Shown here: positions 26,218-35,334 of the stretch, piece after piece
Numbering within the stretch: the first letter of the stretch is position 1
How the letters are laid out: each line of letters opens with the position of its first letter
Source of the DNA: Chitinophagales bacterium
Lineage (GTDB): Bacteria; Bacteroidota; Bacteroidia; Chitinophagales; Chitinophagaceae
NCBI GenBank assembly: GCA_017303855.1
Contig: JAFLBL010000002.1
Location: 186,001-250,000 of the forward strand
Direction of reading: 5' to 3'
DNA length: 64,000 nucleotides
Made by a program: the position numbers and the translations under genes
Notes under the pieces: model-generated
Databases searched by the model: none
What the model was told of the DNA's origin: nothing
Seen by the model: only the letters and a program-made list of their open reading frames with translations

Positions 26218-28446
26218 ATGATACGCATTGCCACACTTCTGCTTTCTGTTTGTTTTATTAGTTCCCTTGCTGCCCAGACCACTGCTGAAAAACGCATTGA
26301 TAAATCAGTGGATTCTTTGTTAAAGCTCATGACGCTTGATGAAAAGATCGGGCAGATGAATCAGTATAACGGGCCCTGGGCCGCAACCGGCCCGCTCACC
26401 AATGAAGGCAACCTGGTAGGGCAGATTAAAGAAGGTAAAGTAGGCTCCATGCTGAATGTAACCGGGGTAAAAAGAACGCGTGAATTACAGGACCTGGCCA
26501 TGCAGAGCCGGTTGAAGATCCCGCTGTTGTTTGGCCAGGATGTGATCCATGGTTTCCGCACTATTTTTCCCATTCCGTTAGGTGAAGCGGCCAGCTGGGA
26601 TCTCAAAGCTATGGAAGCCGGTGCCCGTGTGGCTGCTGTTGAAGCCAGTGCGGCGGGGGTACACTGGACCTTTGCGCCGATGGTGGATATTGCCCGTGAT
26701 CCACGCTGGGGCCGGGTAATGGAAGGTGCCGGAGAGGACACGTATCTCGGTTCACTCATTGCGAAAGCAAGGGTAAAAGGGTTCCAGGGAAATGGATTCG
26801 GCGATACTGCTTCCGTAATGGCCTGTGCCAAACACTTTGCCGCCTATGGAGCGGCTGTGGGTGGCCGTGATTATAACAGTGTGGATATGAGTCTGCGCCA
26901 GCTGCATGAAACCTATCTGCCTCCTTTCAAAGCGGCTGTGGATGCGGGTGCCGCCACGTTTATGAATTCTTTCAATGATATCAACGGGATACCGGCTACC
27001 GGGAATAAATATATTCAGCGGGATATTTTAAAAGGGCAATGGAAGTTTAAAGGATTTGTGGTGAGTGACTGGGGCAGTATTGGTGAAATGATCAATCATG
27101 GCTACTCAAAAGACAACAAGGAAGCCGGAATGCAGGCCGCCAATGCCGGCAGTGATATGGACATGGAAAGCAGGAGTTATATCCAGCACCTGGCCGCCCT
27201 GGTAAAAGAAGGGAAAGTGAAAATGGCGGTGGTTGATGATGCGGTACGTCGTATCCTGCGCAAGAAATTTGAAATGGGCCTGTTTGCCGATCCGTATAAA
27301 TTCTCCAATGAAAACAGGGAGAAAACACAATGGAATAATCCGCAGCACCGGGTAGTGGCCCGTGATATAGCGAAGAAAAGTATTGTGTTATTAAAAAATG
27401 AAAAGCAGGTATTGCCCGTCAGTAAACAAACCGGCAGCATTGCACTGATCGGCCCCTTTGTAAAAGCGAAAAGTGATCATCTTGGTTTCTGGAGTTATGA
27501 CTGGCCGGATGACAGCACCCGGATTGTTTCCTTATGGGATGGGGTAAAATCAAAAGTTTCCGCGCAGACGAAAATGCTGTATGCAAAAGGATGCGGAATA
27601 ACAGAGCTGGATAAAACAGGTTTTGCCGAAGCCGTGGAGACTGCGCGTAAAGCCGATTATGTCATCCTCACCGTTGGAGAAACCCGTGATATGAGCGGAG
27701 AAGCCAAGAGCCGCAGCAGCATTCAGTTGCCCGGTGTGCAGGAAGAGCTCGTCAAAGAAATTGTTTCATTGGGCAAACCCACCGTAGTGATGATCAGTGC
27801 CGGTCGTCCATTAGTGTTCAACTGGACCGCGGATCATGCGCCGGCTATTCTCTATACATGGTGGCTGGGTACCGAGGCCGGTAATGCCATGGCCGATGTG
27901 CTCTTTGGGGATTATAATCCTTCCGGTAAACTGCCCATGAGTTTCCCGCGTACGGAAGGGCAGATTCCCATTTATTACAATCATTATTTTACCGGCAGAC
28001 CGGCAAAGAATGACAGTGACCGTCATTACCGTTCCGCGTATACCGATTTGTCCCTGTATCCGAAATATGCATTCGGGCATGGATTGAGTTATTCCAGCTT
28101 TGAATACAGCGAAATTCAACTCAGTGCGCCCGCCTTCCATGCCGGGCAAAGTCTGACCGCTACTGTTTCCCTGACCAATAAAAGTAAAACAGCAGGCACC
28201 GAAACGGTTCAGCTGTATATCCGTGATATCACCGCATCAGTAGTAAGACCCGTGAAGGAATTAAAAGGCTTTTCACAAGTCACTCTTGCCGCCGGGGAAA
28301 CCCGATCCGTCAGCTTTACCTTAACAGCCGATGATCTCCGGTTTTACAATGACCAGCTGCAGTATATCTATGAGCCTGGTAAATTCAAGTTGTTTATCGG
28401 TACCAGTTCGGATAATGTAAAAGAGGCGGAGTTTGAGTTGAAGTAG
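26218..28446 (+). CDS. bglX: GH3 beta-glucosidase (BglX-like)
   Basis: A 742-residue periplasmic or secreted beta-glucosidase that releases glucose from beta-glucosides. Signal peptide MIRIATLLLSVCFISSLAAQ. The GH3 N-terminal barrel (about 30-370) ends with the catalytic-nucleophile motif FVVSDWGS (Asp284). The GH3 C-terminal sandwich (about 385-620) carries GETRDMSGEAKSR. A fibronectin-III-like domain (about 655-735) closes the protein. It complements the GH16 endoglucanases at the left end of the window, although far apart. Its stop codon abuts the stop of the convergent gene at 28447. Confidence 0.95.
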   Translation: MIRIATLLLSVCFISSLAAQTTAEKRIDKSVDSLLKLMTLDEKIGQMNQYNGPWAATGPLTNEGNLVGQIKEGKVGSMLNVTGVKRTRELQDLAMQSRLKIPLLFGQDVIHGFRTIFPIPLGEAASWDLKAMEAGARVAAVEASAAGVHWTFAPMVDIARDPRWGRVMEGAGEDTYLGSLIAKARVKGFQGNGFGDTASVMACAKHFAAYGAAVGGRDYNSVDMSLRQLHETYLPPFKAAVDAGAATFMNSFNDINGIPATGNKYIQRDILKGQWKFKGFVVSDWGSIGEMINHGYSKDNKEAGMQAANAGSDMDMESRSYIQHLAALVKEGKVKMAVVDDAVRRILRKKFEMGLFADPYKFSNENREKTQWNNPQHRVVARDIAKKSIVLLKNEKQVLPVSKQTGSIALIGPFVKAKSDHLGFWSYDWPDDSTRIVSLWDGVKSKVSAQTKMLYAKGCGITELDKTGFAEAVETARKADYVILTVGETRDMSGEAKSRSSIQLPGVQEELVKEIVSLGKPTVVMISAGRPLVFNWTADHAPAILYTWWLGTEAGNAMADVLFGDYNPSGKLPMSFPRTEGQIPIYYNHYFTGRPAKNDSDRHYRSAYTDLSLYPKYAFGHGLSYSSFEYSEIQLSAPAFHAGQSLTATVSLTNKSKTAGTETVQLYIRDITASVVRPVKELKGFSQVTLAAGETRSVSFTLTADDLRFYNDQLQYIYEPGKFKLFIGTSSDNVKEAEFELK

Positions 28447-28692
28447 TTACTTCACTTCCTCAAACTCAATATAATCCCCGGCCTTGTATTTGGAATCAGG
28501 CTGACTGCTTTCGGATTGCTGCGCATACCCGGATTGTTGCTGCTGCTGCTGTTGCATTTGTTCCTGCATGCGGCTTTGCATTTCGCGGAATCCTTTTTTG
28601 ATTTTCCGGCTGGCGAGATAAACCGGGATTACCAGTTTAAAAATGAACTGGTAAAGGATGTATAAACCTAACGCCAATAATAAATACTTCAT
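28447..28692 (-). CDS. Small membrane-anchored protein, DUF4834-like
   Basis: An 81-residue protein with an N-terminal membrane segment (MKYLLLALGLYILYQFIFKL), a basic amphipathic stretch, a polyglutamine run (about 46-53), and the conserved tail YKAGDYIEFEEVK. This layout matches small Bacteroidota DUF4834 proteins. The function is unknown. It is convergent with bglX and divergent from rimP, with the rimP promoter in between. Confidence 0.7.
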   Translation of the reverse strand: MKYLLLALGLYILYQFIFKLVIPVYLASRKIKKGFREMQSRMQEQMQQQQQQQSGYAQQSESSQPDSKYKAGDYIEFEEVK

Positions 28693-28784
28693 TGGACAGT
28701 AAAGATAGTACGGGGTCCTTTTTGGTTACCGGTTTTTCGGGTGTATTTACCGATTTATTAACGGGGTGTGTTTTGAGAATTGTA

Positions 28785-28817
28785 TTTGGGGCGTACCGTA
28801 TAATTCCCTTACATTTG
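28785..28817 (+). promoter_or_regulatory. Bacteroidota-type promoter of the rimP-nusA-infB operon
   Basis: TTTG at 28785-28788 and TACATTTG at 28810-28817 match the -33 TTTG and -7 TAnnTTTG elements with a 21-bp gap. Transcription would start near 28824, leaving a ~50-nt leader that contains a perfect hairpin. Confidence 0.65.
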
Positions 28818-28834
28818 CACTGGAATTAGACGAG

Positions 28835-28860
28835 AGAAGGGAACGGTGCCGTTCCCTTCT
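28835..28860 (+). promoter_or_regulatory. Perfect hairpin in the rimP leader
   Basis: An 11-bp perfect stem (28835-28845 with 28850-28860) with loop GTGC is followed by a pyrimidine tract TCTTTTATA and, 13 nt on, the rimP ATG. It can be read as an attenuator or a translation-modulating hairpin. NusA encoded in the operon is a candidate regulator by analogy with autoregulation known in other bacteria. Confidence 0.55.
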
Positions 28861-28873
28861 TCTTTTATACCCC

Positions 28874-29344
28874 ATGAGCAACGACACACACATACAGGTA
28901 CTTACCGAAAAGGTTAACGCCCTGATCAGCGCGGATCCGGAACTTTTTTTAGTGGATATCCGGATTAAGCCTACTAACAATATTAAAATATATATTGATG
29001 GTAATCAAGGTATTAGCGTAGACAGATTAGTAAAATTCAACCGGCAGCTGTACAAGCAGCTCGAGGAAGAAGCCATGTACCCCGATGGAGATTTTTCGCT
29101 GGAACTGTCTTCTCCCGGACTGGATGAACCCCTGAAACTGCACCGTCAATACCTGAAAAATGTAGGGCGTTTTGTGGAGGTACTGACCCTGGATGCCGTG
29201 AAAACGGAAGGGAAACTGATCAGTGCCACAGAAACAGAAATTGTAGTGGAAGAAGTGAAAGGGAAAGGGAAGAAAATGGAGACGATAGAGCATACCATCC
29301 CCTTTGACCAGATAAAAACAACAAAAATTCAAATTAAATTTTAA
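28874..29344 (+). CDS. rimP: Ribosome maturation factor RimP
   Basis: A 156-residue protein needed for 30S subunit maturation. The N-terminal alpha/beta domain contains LFLVDIRIKPTNNIKIYID, then the conserved MYPDGDFSLELSSPGLDEPL, where RimP usually has YxLEVSSPGLDRPL. The C-terminal SH3-like barrel follows (VGRFVEVLTL). The ATG at 28874 is chosen because the longer upstream frame would run through the leader hairpin and promoter. First gene of the classic rimP-nusA-infB operon. Confidence 0.93.
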   Translation: MSNDTHIQVLTEKVNALISADPELFLVDIRIKPTNNIKIYIDGNQGISVDRLVKFNRQLYKQLEEEAMYPDGDFSLELSSPGLDEPLKLHRQYLKNVGRFVEVLTLDAVKTEGKLISATETEIVVEEVKGKGKKMETIEHTIPFDQIKTTKIQIKF

Positions 29345-29371
29345 TCAAACAGGATTACAAAATTCAGCGCT

Positions 29372-30619
29372 ATGTCAAGTATTAACCTGATCGACGCATT
29401 CCAGGATTTTAAAGATGCGGAAAATATAGACCGCCCTACCATGATGAAAGTGGTGGAAGACGTTTTTAAAACCCTTTTGCGTAAAAAATATGGCAGTGAT
29501 GACAATTTTGATGTGATTGTGAATGCCGAAAAAGGTGACCTGGAGATTATCCGCCGCCGTATGATTGTGGAAGACGGACAAGTGGAAGATCCCCTGGCGC
29601 AGGTGGCCTATACCGATGCCGTTAAAATTGAGCCCGACTTTGAAGTTGGAGAGGAATTATATGAAGAGATTGACCTGCTTGATTTCGGTCGTCGTGCCAT
29701 CCTGGCTGCCAAGCAAACCCTGGCCAGCCGGATCAGCGATCTGAAGAAGAATGTACTGGCTAAAAAATATGGTGACCGTATCGGGGAAATCATCAGTGCT
29801 GAAGTATACCAGGTCTGGAAAAAAGAAATTCTCCTGCTGGATGAGGAAGGCAATGAACTGATTCTTCCCAAGAGTGAGCAGATTCCGCAGGACTATTTTA
29901 AGAAAGGAGAAAATATCCGCGCCGTGGTAGCCCGGGTGGATATGAAGAATAATAACCCGGTGATCATTCTGTCCCGTACTTCACCCGATTTCCTGGCAAA
30001 ACTGCTGGAAATTGAAGTACCGGAAATTTTTGACGGACTGATCGTGATTAAGAAAATCGTACGTGATCCGGGAGAAAGGGCAAAAGTGGCCGTTGAATCC
30101 TATGATGACCGTATTGACCCCGTTGGTGCCTGTGTGGGTATGAAGGGTAGCCGTATACATGGTATCGTGCGCGAACTGAAGAATGAGAATATTGACGTGA
30201 TCAATTATACCAGCAATATCCAGCTGCTGATCCAGCGTTCACTGACGCCGGCCAAAATCACCAGTATGGAACTGGATAATGAAGGACATCATGCCAATGT
30301 GTACCTCAAGCCCGACCAGGTATCCCTAGCTATCGGCCGCCGCGGGGTAAACATCAAACTGGCTTCTGAACTGACCGGGTATGAACTGGATGTATACCGC
30401 GACAATGAAGGCGAAGAGAATGAATTCGATATCGATCTGGAAGAATTCAGCGATGAGATTGATGCCTGGATTATTGATGAACTGAAACGCGTGGGTTGTG
30501 ATACCGGCCGCAGTGTGCTGAACCTCACACCGGAGGAACTGGAACGCAGAACCGATCTGGAGAAAGAAACCATCGCCGATGTGCGGAGGATTCTGAAAGA
30601 AGAATTTGAGAAGGAATGA
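29372..30619 (+). CDS. nusA: Transcription termination/antitermination factor NusA
   Basis: A 415-residue RNA-polymerase-binding factor that modulates pausing, termination and antitermination. The domain order is readable. The N-terminal RNAP-binding domain (1-~130) comes first, then an S1 domain (about 135-200). KH1 contains DPVGACVGMKGSRIHGIVRE and KH2 contains LAIGRRGVNIKLASELTG. A short acidic tail ends the protein, without the C-terminal repeats of E. coli NusA, as is usual outside Proteobacteria. 27 bases after rimP. Confidence 0.96.
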   Translation: MSSINLIDAFQDFKDAENIDRPTMMKVVEDVFKTLLRKKYGSDDNFDVIVNAEKGDLEIIRRRMIVEDGQVEDPLAQVAYTDAVKIEPDFEVGEELYEEIDLLDFGRRAILAAKQTLASRISDLKKNVLAKKYGDRIGEIISAEVYQVWKKEILLLDEEGNELILPKSEQIPQDYFKKGENIRAVVARVDMKNNNPVIILSRTSPDFLAKLLEIEVPEIFDGLIVIKKIVRDPGERAKVAVESYDDRIDPVGACVGMKGSRIHGIVRELKNENIDVINYTSNIQLLIQRSLTPAKITSMELDNEGHHANVYLKPDQVSLAIGRRGVNIKLASELTGYELDVYRDNEGEENEFDIDLEEFSDEIDAWIIDELKRVGCDTGRSVLNLTPEELERRTDLEKETIADVRRILKEEFEKE

Positions 30620-30658
30620 GCATCGTCATAAAAGTCGGCTAGGGTCATAAAGGTCATA

Positions 30659-30731
30659 TGACTCACCTGACTTGTTGACCCGGTTGCTCATCTGACTGAT
30701 ATGACTTGTTTGACCTATTTGACCGCTTTGA
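30659..30731 (+). repeat. Degenerate ~9-bp repeat (TGACnnnnn) between nusA and infB
   Basis: The core TGAC recurs every eight or nine bases about eight times (TGACTTGTT, TGACCTATT, TGACCGCTT and similar). It fills most of the 126-bp gap inside the operon. No function is known. Confidence 0.6.
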
Positions 30732-30745
30732 TTTAAAAAACTTTA

Positions 30746-33613
30746 ATGGCAGAATTAAAACTTCCACGATTATTAGCTGCGGCTAAAGAATTTAACGTAG
30801 GACAGGATACTATAATCGAGTTCCTGGCAGGGAAAGGATTTCCCAAAGATGAACTGAAGCCTACTTCAAAGCTGACGGAGGACATGTACCGTGCTCTGCA
30901 GCAGGAGTTCCAGGGCGACAAAGCCGCTAAGATGAAGAGCGACCAGCTGGAATTGCCAAAAGGCTCACAGTCTGATCCCAAGAAGAAGAAAGAAGATGAG
31001 GAAGTCGTCTTTAAAAAAGAAGACAAGGCTGCTGCCAAAGCACCTAAGAAAGAAGAGGAAGTAAAGCCGGTGGTGGAAGAGGTGAAGGAGCCCGTAGTTG
31101 AAATTGTACCTGAACCTGAAAAGGCACCGGAAAAAGCACCGGAAGAAGCGGAAGCGCCGAAAGTGGAAACTACAGGAATCGAAGGTCCGAAAGTGCTGAA
31201 GAAAATTGATCTTTCGGCGATCGACTCATCCACGCGCCCCAAGAAGATTGTAAAAGCTAAAAAAGAAGAGGAAGCGCCTGCCGCCGAACCGGTAAAAGAA
31301 GAAAAGCCGAAAGCAAAGAAAAAGGCGGATGTGCAGGCTGAAGAAGTGAAACCCGTAGTGGAAACACCGGTACCTGTGAAAGAAGAGCCTGTAGCGGAAG
31401 AACCGAAAGAGGCTGTGATTGAGAATATTTCGGTGGAAAAACTGACCGGTCCCAAGATTCTCGGGAAGATTGAACTGCCGGTTGATAATGATACCCGCCC
31501 TGTAAAAGACGAAAAGAAAAAACGGAAGCGTATTCCGATTGAGAAGAAAGATACCAAACGTGAAATCTTCATCAATAAAGAAGAAGACAAACGACCCGGG
31601 GGCGGCGCCGGCGGATTTAACCGCGGACGTGGTAATGGACCTGGTGGACAGCGGGGTGGTGGAAACCGCCCGGTACTCGGTCGCCGTGAAGACAAACTGA
31701 TTGACGAGAAAGAAATTCAGCGGAAGATTCAGGAAACACAGGCCAAACTCTCCGGTGGTGGCGGTAAAGGGAAAAACCTGAAAGCCAAACTGCGTCGTGA
31801 AAAGCGCCAGGAACTGGCAGATGCCATGGGTGAAGAAGGGGATAACAAGCTGCAGGTAACTGAGTTTATCAGTGTAAGTGAGCTGGCCAACCTGATGGAT
31901 GTAAGTTTTGCTGAAGTAATCAGTAAATGTATGAGCCTGGGTATAATGGTATCCATTAACCAGCGTCTCGATGCGGAAGTGATCGAACTCGTGGCCAGTG
32001 AATTCGGATTTGATGTGGAGTTTATTGATATGGAGAAGCAGATGGAAATGGAAGAAGAAGATGAGGCCGACAGCGAAGACGAGTTACAGCACCGCTCTCC
32101 CATTGTAACGATCATGGGTCACGTTGACCATGGTAAAACATCTCTGCTCGACTATATCCGGAATGCCAATGTGGTAGCCGGTGAGGCGGGAGGTATCACC
32201 CAGCATATCGGTGCCTACCAGGTAGAGTTACAGAATGGAAAAGAGATCACGTTCTTAGATACACCGGGTCACGAAGCCTTTACGGCTATGCGTGCACGTG
32301 GTGCGAAAGTGACGGATATCGCGGTGATTGTGGTGGCTGCGGATGATGCGGTGATGCCCCAGACCCGTGAGGCCATCAGTCATGCCCAGGCAGCCGGTGT
32401 GCCGATGATCTTTGCGATCAACAAGATTGATAAAGACGGAGCCAACTCTCAAAAGATCTATGAACAGCTCTCCCAAATGAACATACTGGTGGAAGAATGG
32501 GGAGGTAAGTTCCAGAGCCAGGAGATCTCCGCCAAGAAAGGACTGAACATTGATAAATTACTCGAGAAAGTATTGCTTGAAGCCGAGATACTGGACCTGA
32601 AAGCCAACCCTGACAGGGAAGCCACCGGTACCATCATTGAAGCCTCACTGGATAAGGGACGTGGTTATGTAGCCACCCTGCTGGTGGAGAACGGAACACT
32701 GCGTCATGGTGACCTGATCGTGAGTGGTCAGTACTATGGCCGTGTGAAAGCGATGTTCAACGAGCGGAATAAAAAAGAAGAAGAAGCCGGACCTTCAGCA
32801 CCTGCTGTAGTACTCGGTCTGAACGGAGCGCCCCAGGCCGGTGAGAAATTTAAAGTATATGCAGATGAGGGTGAGGCAAAAGAAATTGCCAACCGTCGCG
32901 CCCAGATCCTGCGTGAGCAGGGTATCCGCACCAAGAAACATATTACCCTGGATGAGATTGGCCGTCGTCTGGCATTGGGTAGTTTCAAAGAACTGAAAGT
33001 GATCATCAAAGGTGACGTGGACGGATCCGTGGAAGCCCTGAGTGACTCCTTACAGAAACTGTCCACACAGGAAATCCTGGTCAGTGTGATCCATAAAGGC
33101 GTAGGTCAGATCAATGAAAGTGATATCGTACTGGCGGAAGCGTCCGATGCCATTGTGATCGCCTTTAACGTACGTCCTTCCCTGCAGGCTTCCCGCCTGG
33201 CCGATAAAGCCGGTATCGAAATCAAGATGTATTCCATCATCTATAACGCGATTGAAGAAGTGAAGAGCGCGATGGAGGGCATGCTGGAACCGAAAGTACA
33301 GGAGAAGATCGTGGCCAATGTGGAAATACGCGAAGTATTCAAATTTGATAAAGCCACCGTGGCCGGTTGTATTGTACTGGATGGTAAAATCAAGCGCGAT
33401 TCGAAGGTCCGCCTGATCCGCGATGGTATCGTTATTTACCCGACAGCGGAAGGCGTGAATGCGGAACTCGGTTCACTGAAACGTTTCAAAGATGACGCGA
33501 AGGAAGTGGTATCGGGTATGGAATGCGGTCTGACCATTAAGAACTTCAGTGATATCAAGGCGGGTGACGTGGTGGAGGCGTATGAGATCGAGGAAGTGAA
33601 GAGGACGCTCTAA
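30746..33613 (+). CDS. infB: Translation initiation factor IF-2
   Basis: A 955-residue GTPase that brings initiator tRNA to the ribosome. An N-terminal IF2N domain ([20 protein letters not shown]) is followed by a long Lys/Glu/Pro/Ala-rich linker (about 80-285) and a Gly/Arg-rich patch. A second IF2N-like domain follows. The G domain has G1 GHVDHGKTS (about 457), G3 DTPGHEAF and G4 NKID. Domains II-IV complete the protein. The long low-complexity linker explains large antisense open frames here, which are not genes. Last gene of the operon. Confidence 0.97.
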   Translation: MAELKLPRLLAAAKEFNVGQDTIIEFLAGKGFPKDELKPTSKLTEDMYRALQQEFQGDKAAKMKSDQLELPKGSQSDPKKKKEDEEVVFKKEDKAAAKAPKKEEEVKPVVEEVKEPVVEIVPEPEKAPEKAPEEAEAPKVETTGIEGPKVLKKIDLSAIDSSTRPKKIVKAKKEEEAPAAEPVKEEKPKAKKKADVQAEEVKPVVETPVPVKEEPVAEEPKEAVIENISVEKLTGPKILGKIELPVDNDTRPVKDEKKKRKRIPIEKKDTKREIFINKEEDKRPGGGAGGFNRGRGNGPGGQRGGGNRPVLGRREDKLIDEKEIQRKIQETQAKLSGGGGKGKNLKAKLRREKRQELADAMGEEGDNKLQVTEFISVSELANLMDVSFAEVISKCMSLGIMVSINQRLDAEVIELVASEFGFDVEFIDMEKQMEMEEEDEADSEDELQHRSPIVTIMGHVDHGKTSLLDYIRNANVVAGEAGGITQHIGAYQVELQNGKEITFLDTPGHEAFTAMRARGAKVTDIAVIVVAADDAVMPQTREAISHAQAAGVPMIFAINKIDKDGANSQKIYEQLSQMNILVEEWGGKFQSQEISAKKGLNIDKLLEKVLLEAEILDLKANPDREATGTIIEASLDKGRGYVATLLVENGTLRHGDLIVSGQYYGRVKAMFNERNKKEEEAGPSAPAVVLGLNGAPQAGEKFKVYADEGEAKEIANRRAQILREQGIRTKKHITLDEIGRRLALGSFKELKVIIKGDVDGSVEALSDSLQKLSTQEILVSVIHKGVGQINESDIVLAEASDAIVIAFNVRPSLQASRLADKAGIEIKMYSIIYNAIEEVKSAMEGMLEPKVQEKIVANVEIREVFKFDKATVAGCIVLDGKIKRDSKVRLIRDGIVIYPTAEGVNAELGSLKRFKDDAKEVVSGMECGLTIKNFSDIKAGDVVEAYEIEEVKRTL

Positions 33614-33633
33614 GAACCTCCACCTTCGCTAAA

Positions 33634-33653
33634 CCTGCCTGCCGGCAGGCAGG
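33634..33653. repeat. Perfect 20-bp palindrome
   Basis: CCTGCCTGCC followed by its exact reverse complement, within CTTCGCT... and ...CTACGGAGGACAAGCG flanks. It lies just behind infB. It could serve as a terminator hairpin without a T tract or be a dispersed repeat. Confidence 0.7.
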
Positions 33654-33695
33654 GCTACGGAGGACAAGCGAGAAGCCAAATAAGCATCAAATCAG

Positions 33696-33740
33696 AAATT
33701 CCAAACCTTCTAAGAGTGATTTTCAGGGGGTTTGGAATTT
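33696..33740. terminator. Inverted repeat behind infB
   Basis: AAATTCCAAACC (33696-33707) pairs perfectly with GGTTTGGAATTT (33729-33740) around a 21-nt loop. There is no clean T run, so it may be a bidirectional or processing hairpin rather than a standard terminator. Confidence 0.4.
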
Positions 33741-33797
33741 ATGTTAAAACCTTTGTTAAATAAAGCACCGGAGATACGATGGACAGGGCCGGTAAAC

Positions 33798-33805
33798 TAC
33801 TTTTG
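33798..33805 (+). promoter_or_regulatory. -7 box TACTTTTG before the SurA-like gene
   Basis: Matches TAnnTTTG and ends five bases before the ATG at 33811, so the transcript may start at or next to the start codon. A TTTG lies at 33752 but is too far away for a standard -33 element. Confidence 0.45.
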
Positions 33806-33810
33806 AAATT

Positions 33811-35184
33811 ATGCGTAGCTTGAAGAAAATTGCAACAACCTTCTTTTTATTCTTTTCCCTGGTGGCGGTGGCACAGGGACAGCCCAAGAAAGTGATTGCG
33901 GATAAAATTGCGGGGATTGTGGGTGATAAGATCATCCTGTATTCGGATATCAGAAACTCACTGGCGGATATTGTACGCCAGGGACAGGAAGTACCTCCGA
34001 ACGCGGAGTGTATGCTCATGGAGCAGGCCATTATTTCTAAAATGCTGATGTTGCAGGCGCAGAAAGATTCCCTGCCGGTTACCGATGAGGAAGTAGAGGC
34101 TGACCTGGATAACAGGATACGGACCTATATCAATCAGTTTGGCAGCCAGGAGGCACTTGAAGAAGTGGCAGGTAAAACAATTTACCAGATTAAGGATGAT
34201 GCCCGTGAATCGGTTAAAGAACAAAAGCTGGCACAGGCGATGCAACGTAAGATTGTAGACAATGTGCGCATCACCCCGATTGAAGTAAAAGCGTATTTCG
34301 ACAAGATTCCCAAAGACTCGCTTCCTTTTTATGAGTCTGAACTGGAAATAGGCCAGATTATTTTATACCCCAAGGCCTCCCGCGACCTGGAGCAGTATAT
34401 AGTGGGTGAAATGAATAACTACAAAAAGCAGATTGAGAATAAAGTGTCTGATTTCTGCCGCCTGGCCAAACAGGTTTCTGAAGACCCGGGTAGTAAAGAC
34501 CGTTGTGGTCAGTACCAGATCAACCGTGCGGAGAAGACATGGGATCCCGTGTTTTTATCAACCGCATTCCGGTTGAAAGAGGGTGATATTTCTTCTCCCG
34601 TTAAATCCAAATTCGGTTTTCATATTATTCAGCTGGTGCAGCGGAACGGGGATGATGCGATAGTGCGTCATATCCTGCGGATACCGCCGGTAACAGAAGA
34701 AGAGATTAATCAGTCCAAGCGCAAACTGGATACTATCCGTTCCCGATTGATTGCCGGTACTATCGGTTTCAACGAAGCCGGATCCAAGTACAGTGATGAT
34801 GAAGCGGCCAAGTATTCCGGTCCGTTCATTACAGGACGCGACGGTTCCACATTTGTAACCATCGATCAGCTCGATAAAGAAATGGTGGCCATGCTTGGTA
34901 AAATGAGCGTGGGCGAATTTTCTCAACCCACTGCTTTTGAGAGTGAGCAGGGCAAAAAGGGTGTAAGAATCGTATACCTGAAATCCCGGACCGAACCTCA
35001 CCGGATGAACCTGAAAGATGATTACAGCCGTATTTCCAATTTTGCACTTGAAGAAAAGAAAGGGCAGACCCTGGATAAATGGATTAAAAACAAATTACCT
35101 ACTTACTACGTTATGGTAGAACCCGGTACTGCGGAAGAATGCCCGCAACTGAAGAAATTCGACGGGGAAACAAAATCGTTTTGA
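33811..35184 (+). CDS. SurA-like periplasmic peptidyl-prolyl isomerase/chaperone
   Basis: A 457-residue exported protein (signal LKKIATTFFLFFSLVAVAQG). The SurA N-terminal helical chaperone domain contains IAGIVGDKIILYSDIRNSLA and MEQAIISKMLMLQAQKD. Two parvulin-type domains follow (about 178-280 and 290-395), the first with GDISSPVKSKFGFHIIQL, the usual end of a parvulin. A role in outer-membrane-protein folding is expected. A second parvulin protein is encoded at 54631. A strong terminator follows. Confidence 0.9.
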   Translation: MRSLKKIATTFFLFFSLVAVAQGQPKKVIADKIAGIVGDKIILYSDIRNSLADIVRQGQEVPPNAECMLMEQAIISKMLMLQAQKDSLPVTDEEVEADLDNRIRTYINQFGSQEALEEVAGKTIYQIKDDARESVKEQKLAQAMQRKIVDNVRITPIEVKAYFDKIPKDSLPFYESELEIGQIILYPKASRDLEQYIVGEMNNYKKQIENKVSDFCRLAKQVSEDPGSKDRCGQYQINRAEKTWDPVFLSTAFRLKEGDISSPVKSKFGFHIIQLVQRNGDDAIVRHILRIPPVTEEEINQSKRKLDTIRSRLIAGTIGFNEAGSKYSDDEAAKYSGPFITGRDGSTFVTIDQLDKEMVAMLGKMSVGEFSQPTAFESEQGKKGVRIVYLKSRTEPHRMNLKDDYSRISNFALEEKKGQTLDKWIKNKLPTYYVMVEPGTAEECPQLKKFDGETKSF

Positions 35185-35203
35185 TTCCAATCAAAGAAGG
35201 TAC

Positions 35204-35235
35204 AAGGGCGGCTGATTCAGCCGCCCTTTTTGTTT
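35204..35235 (+). terminator. Strong intrinsic terminator behind the SurA-like gene
   Basis: An 11-bp GC-rich perfect stem (35204-35214 with 35218-35228) with a 3-nt loop runs into TTTTTGTTTTT. Confidence 0.9.
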
Positions 35236-35334
35236 TTGATCGGATCGGTAGCAATAAATACGTATCCTGAAATATAAAAATAAACTTAGCTTTACCCGTG
35301 TTTAAGTTTATAAGGCCCAACCTGTAGCCCTGTC

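Noticed and set aside
30289..32115. Long minus-strand open frames opposite nusA and infB (up to ~320 codons)
   Set aside because: Ser/Phe-rich mirror translations of the Lys/Glu-rich coding strand; nusA and infB are certain on the + strand.
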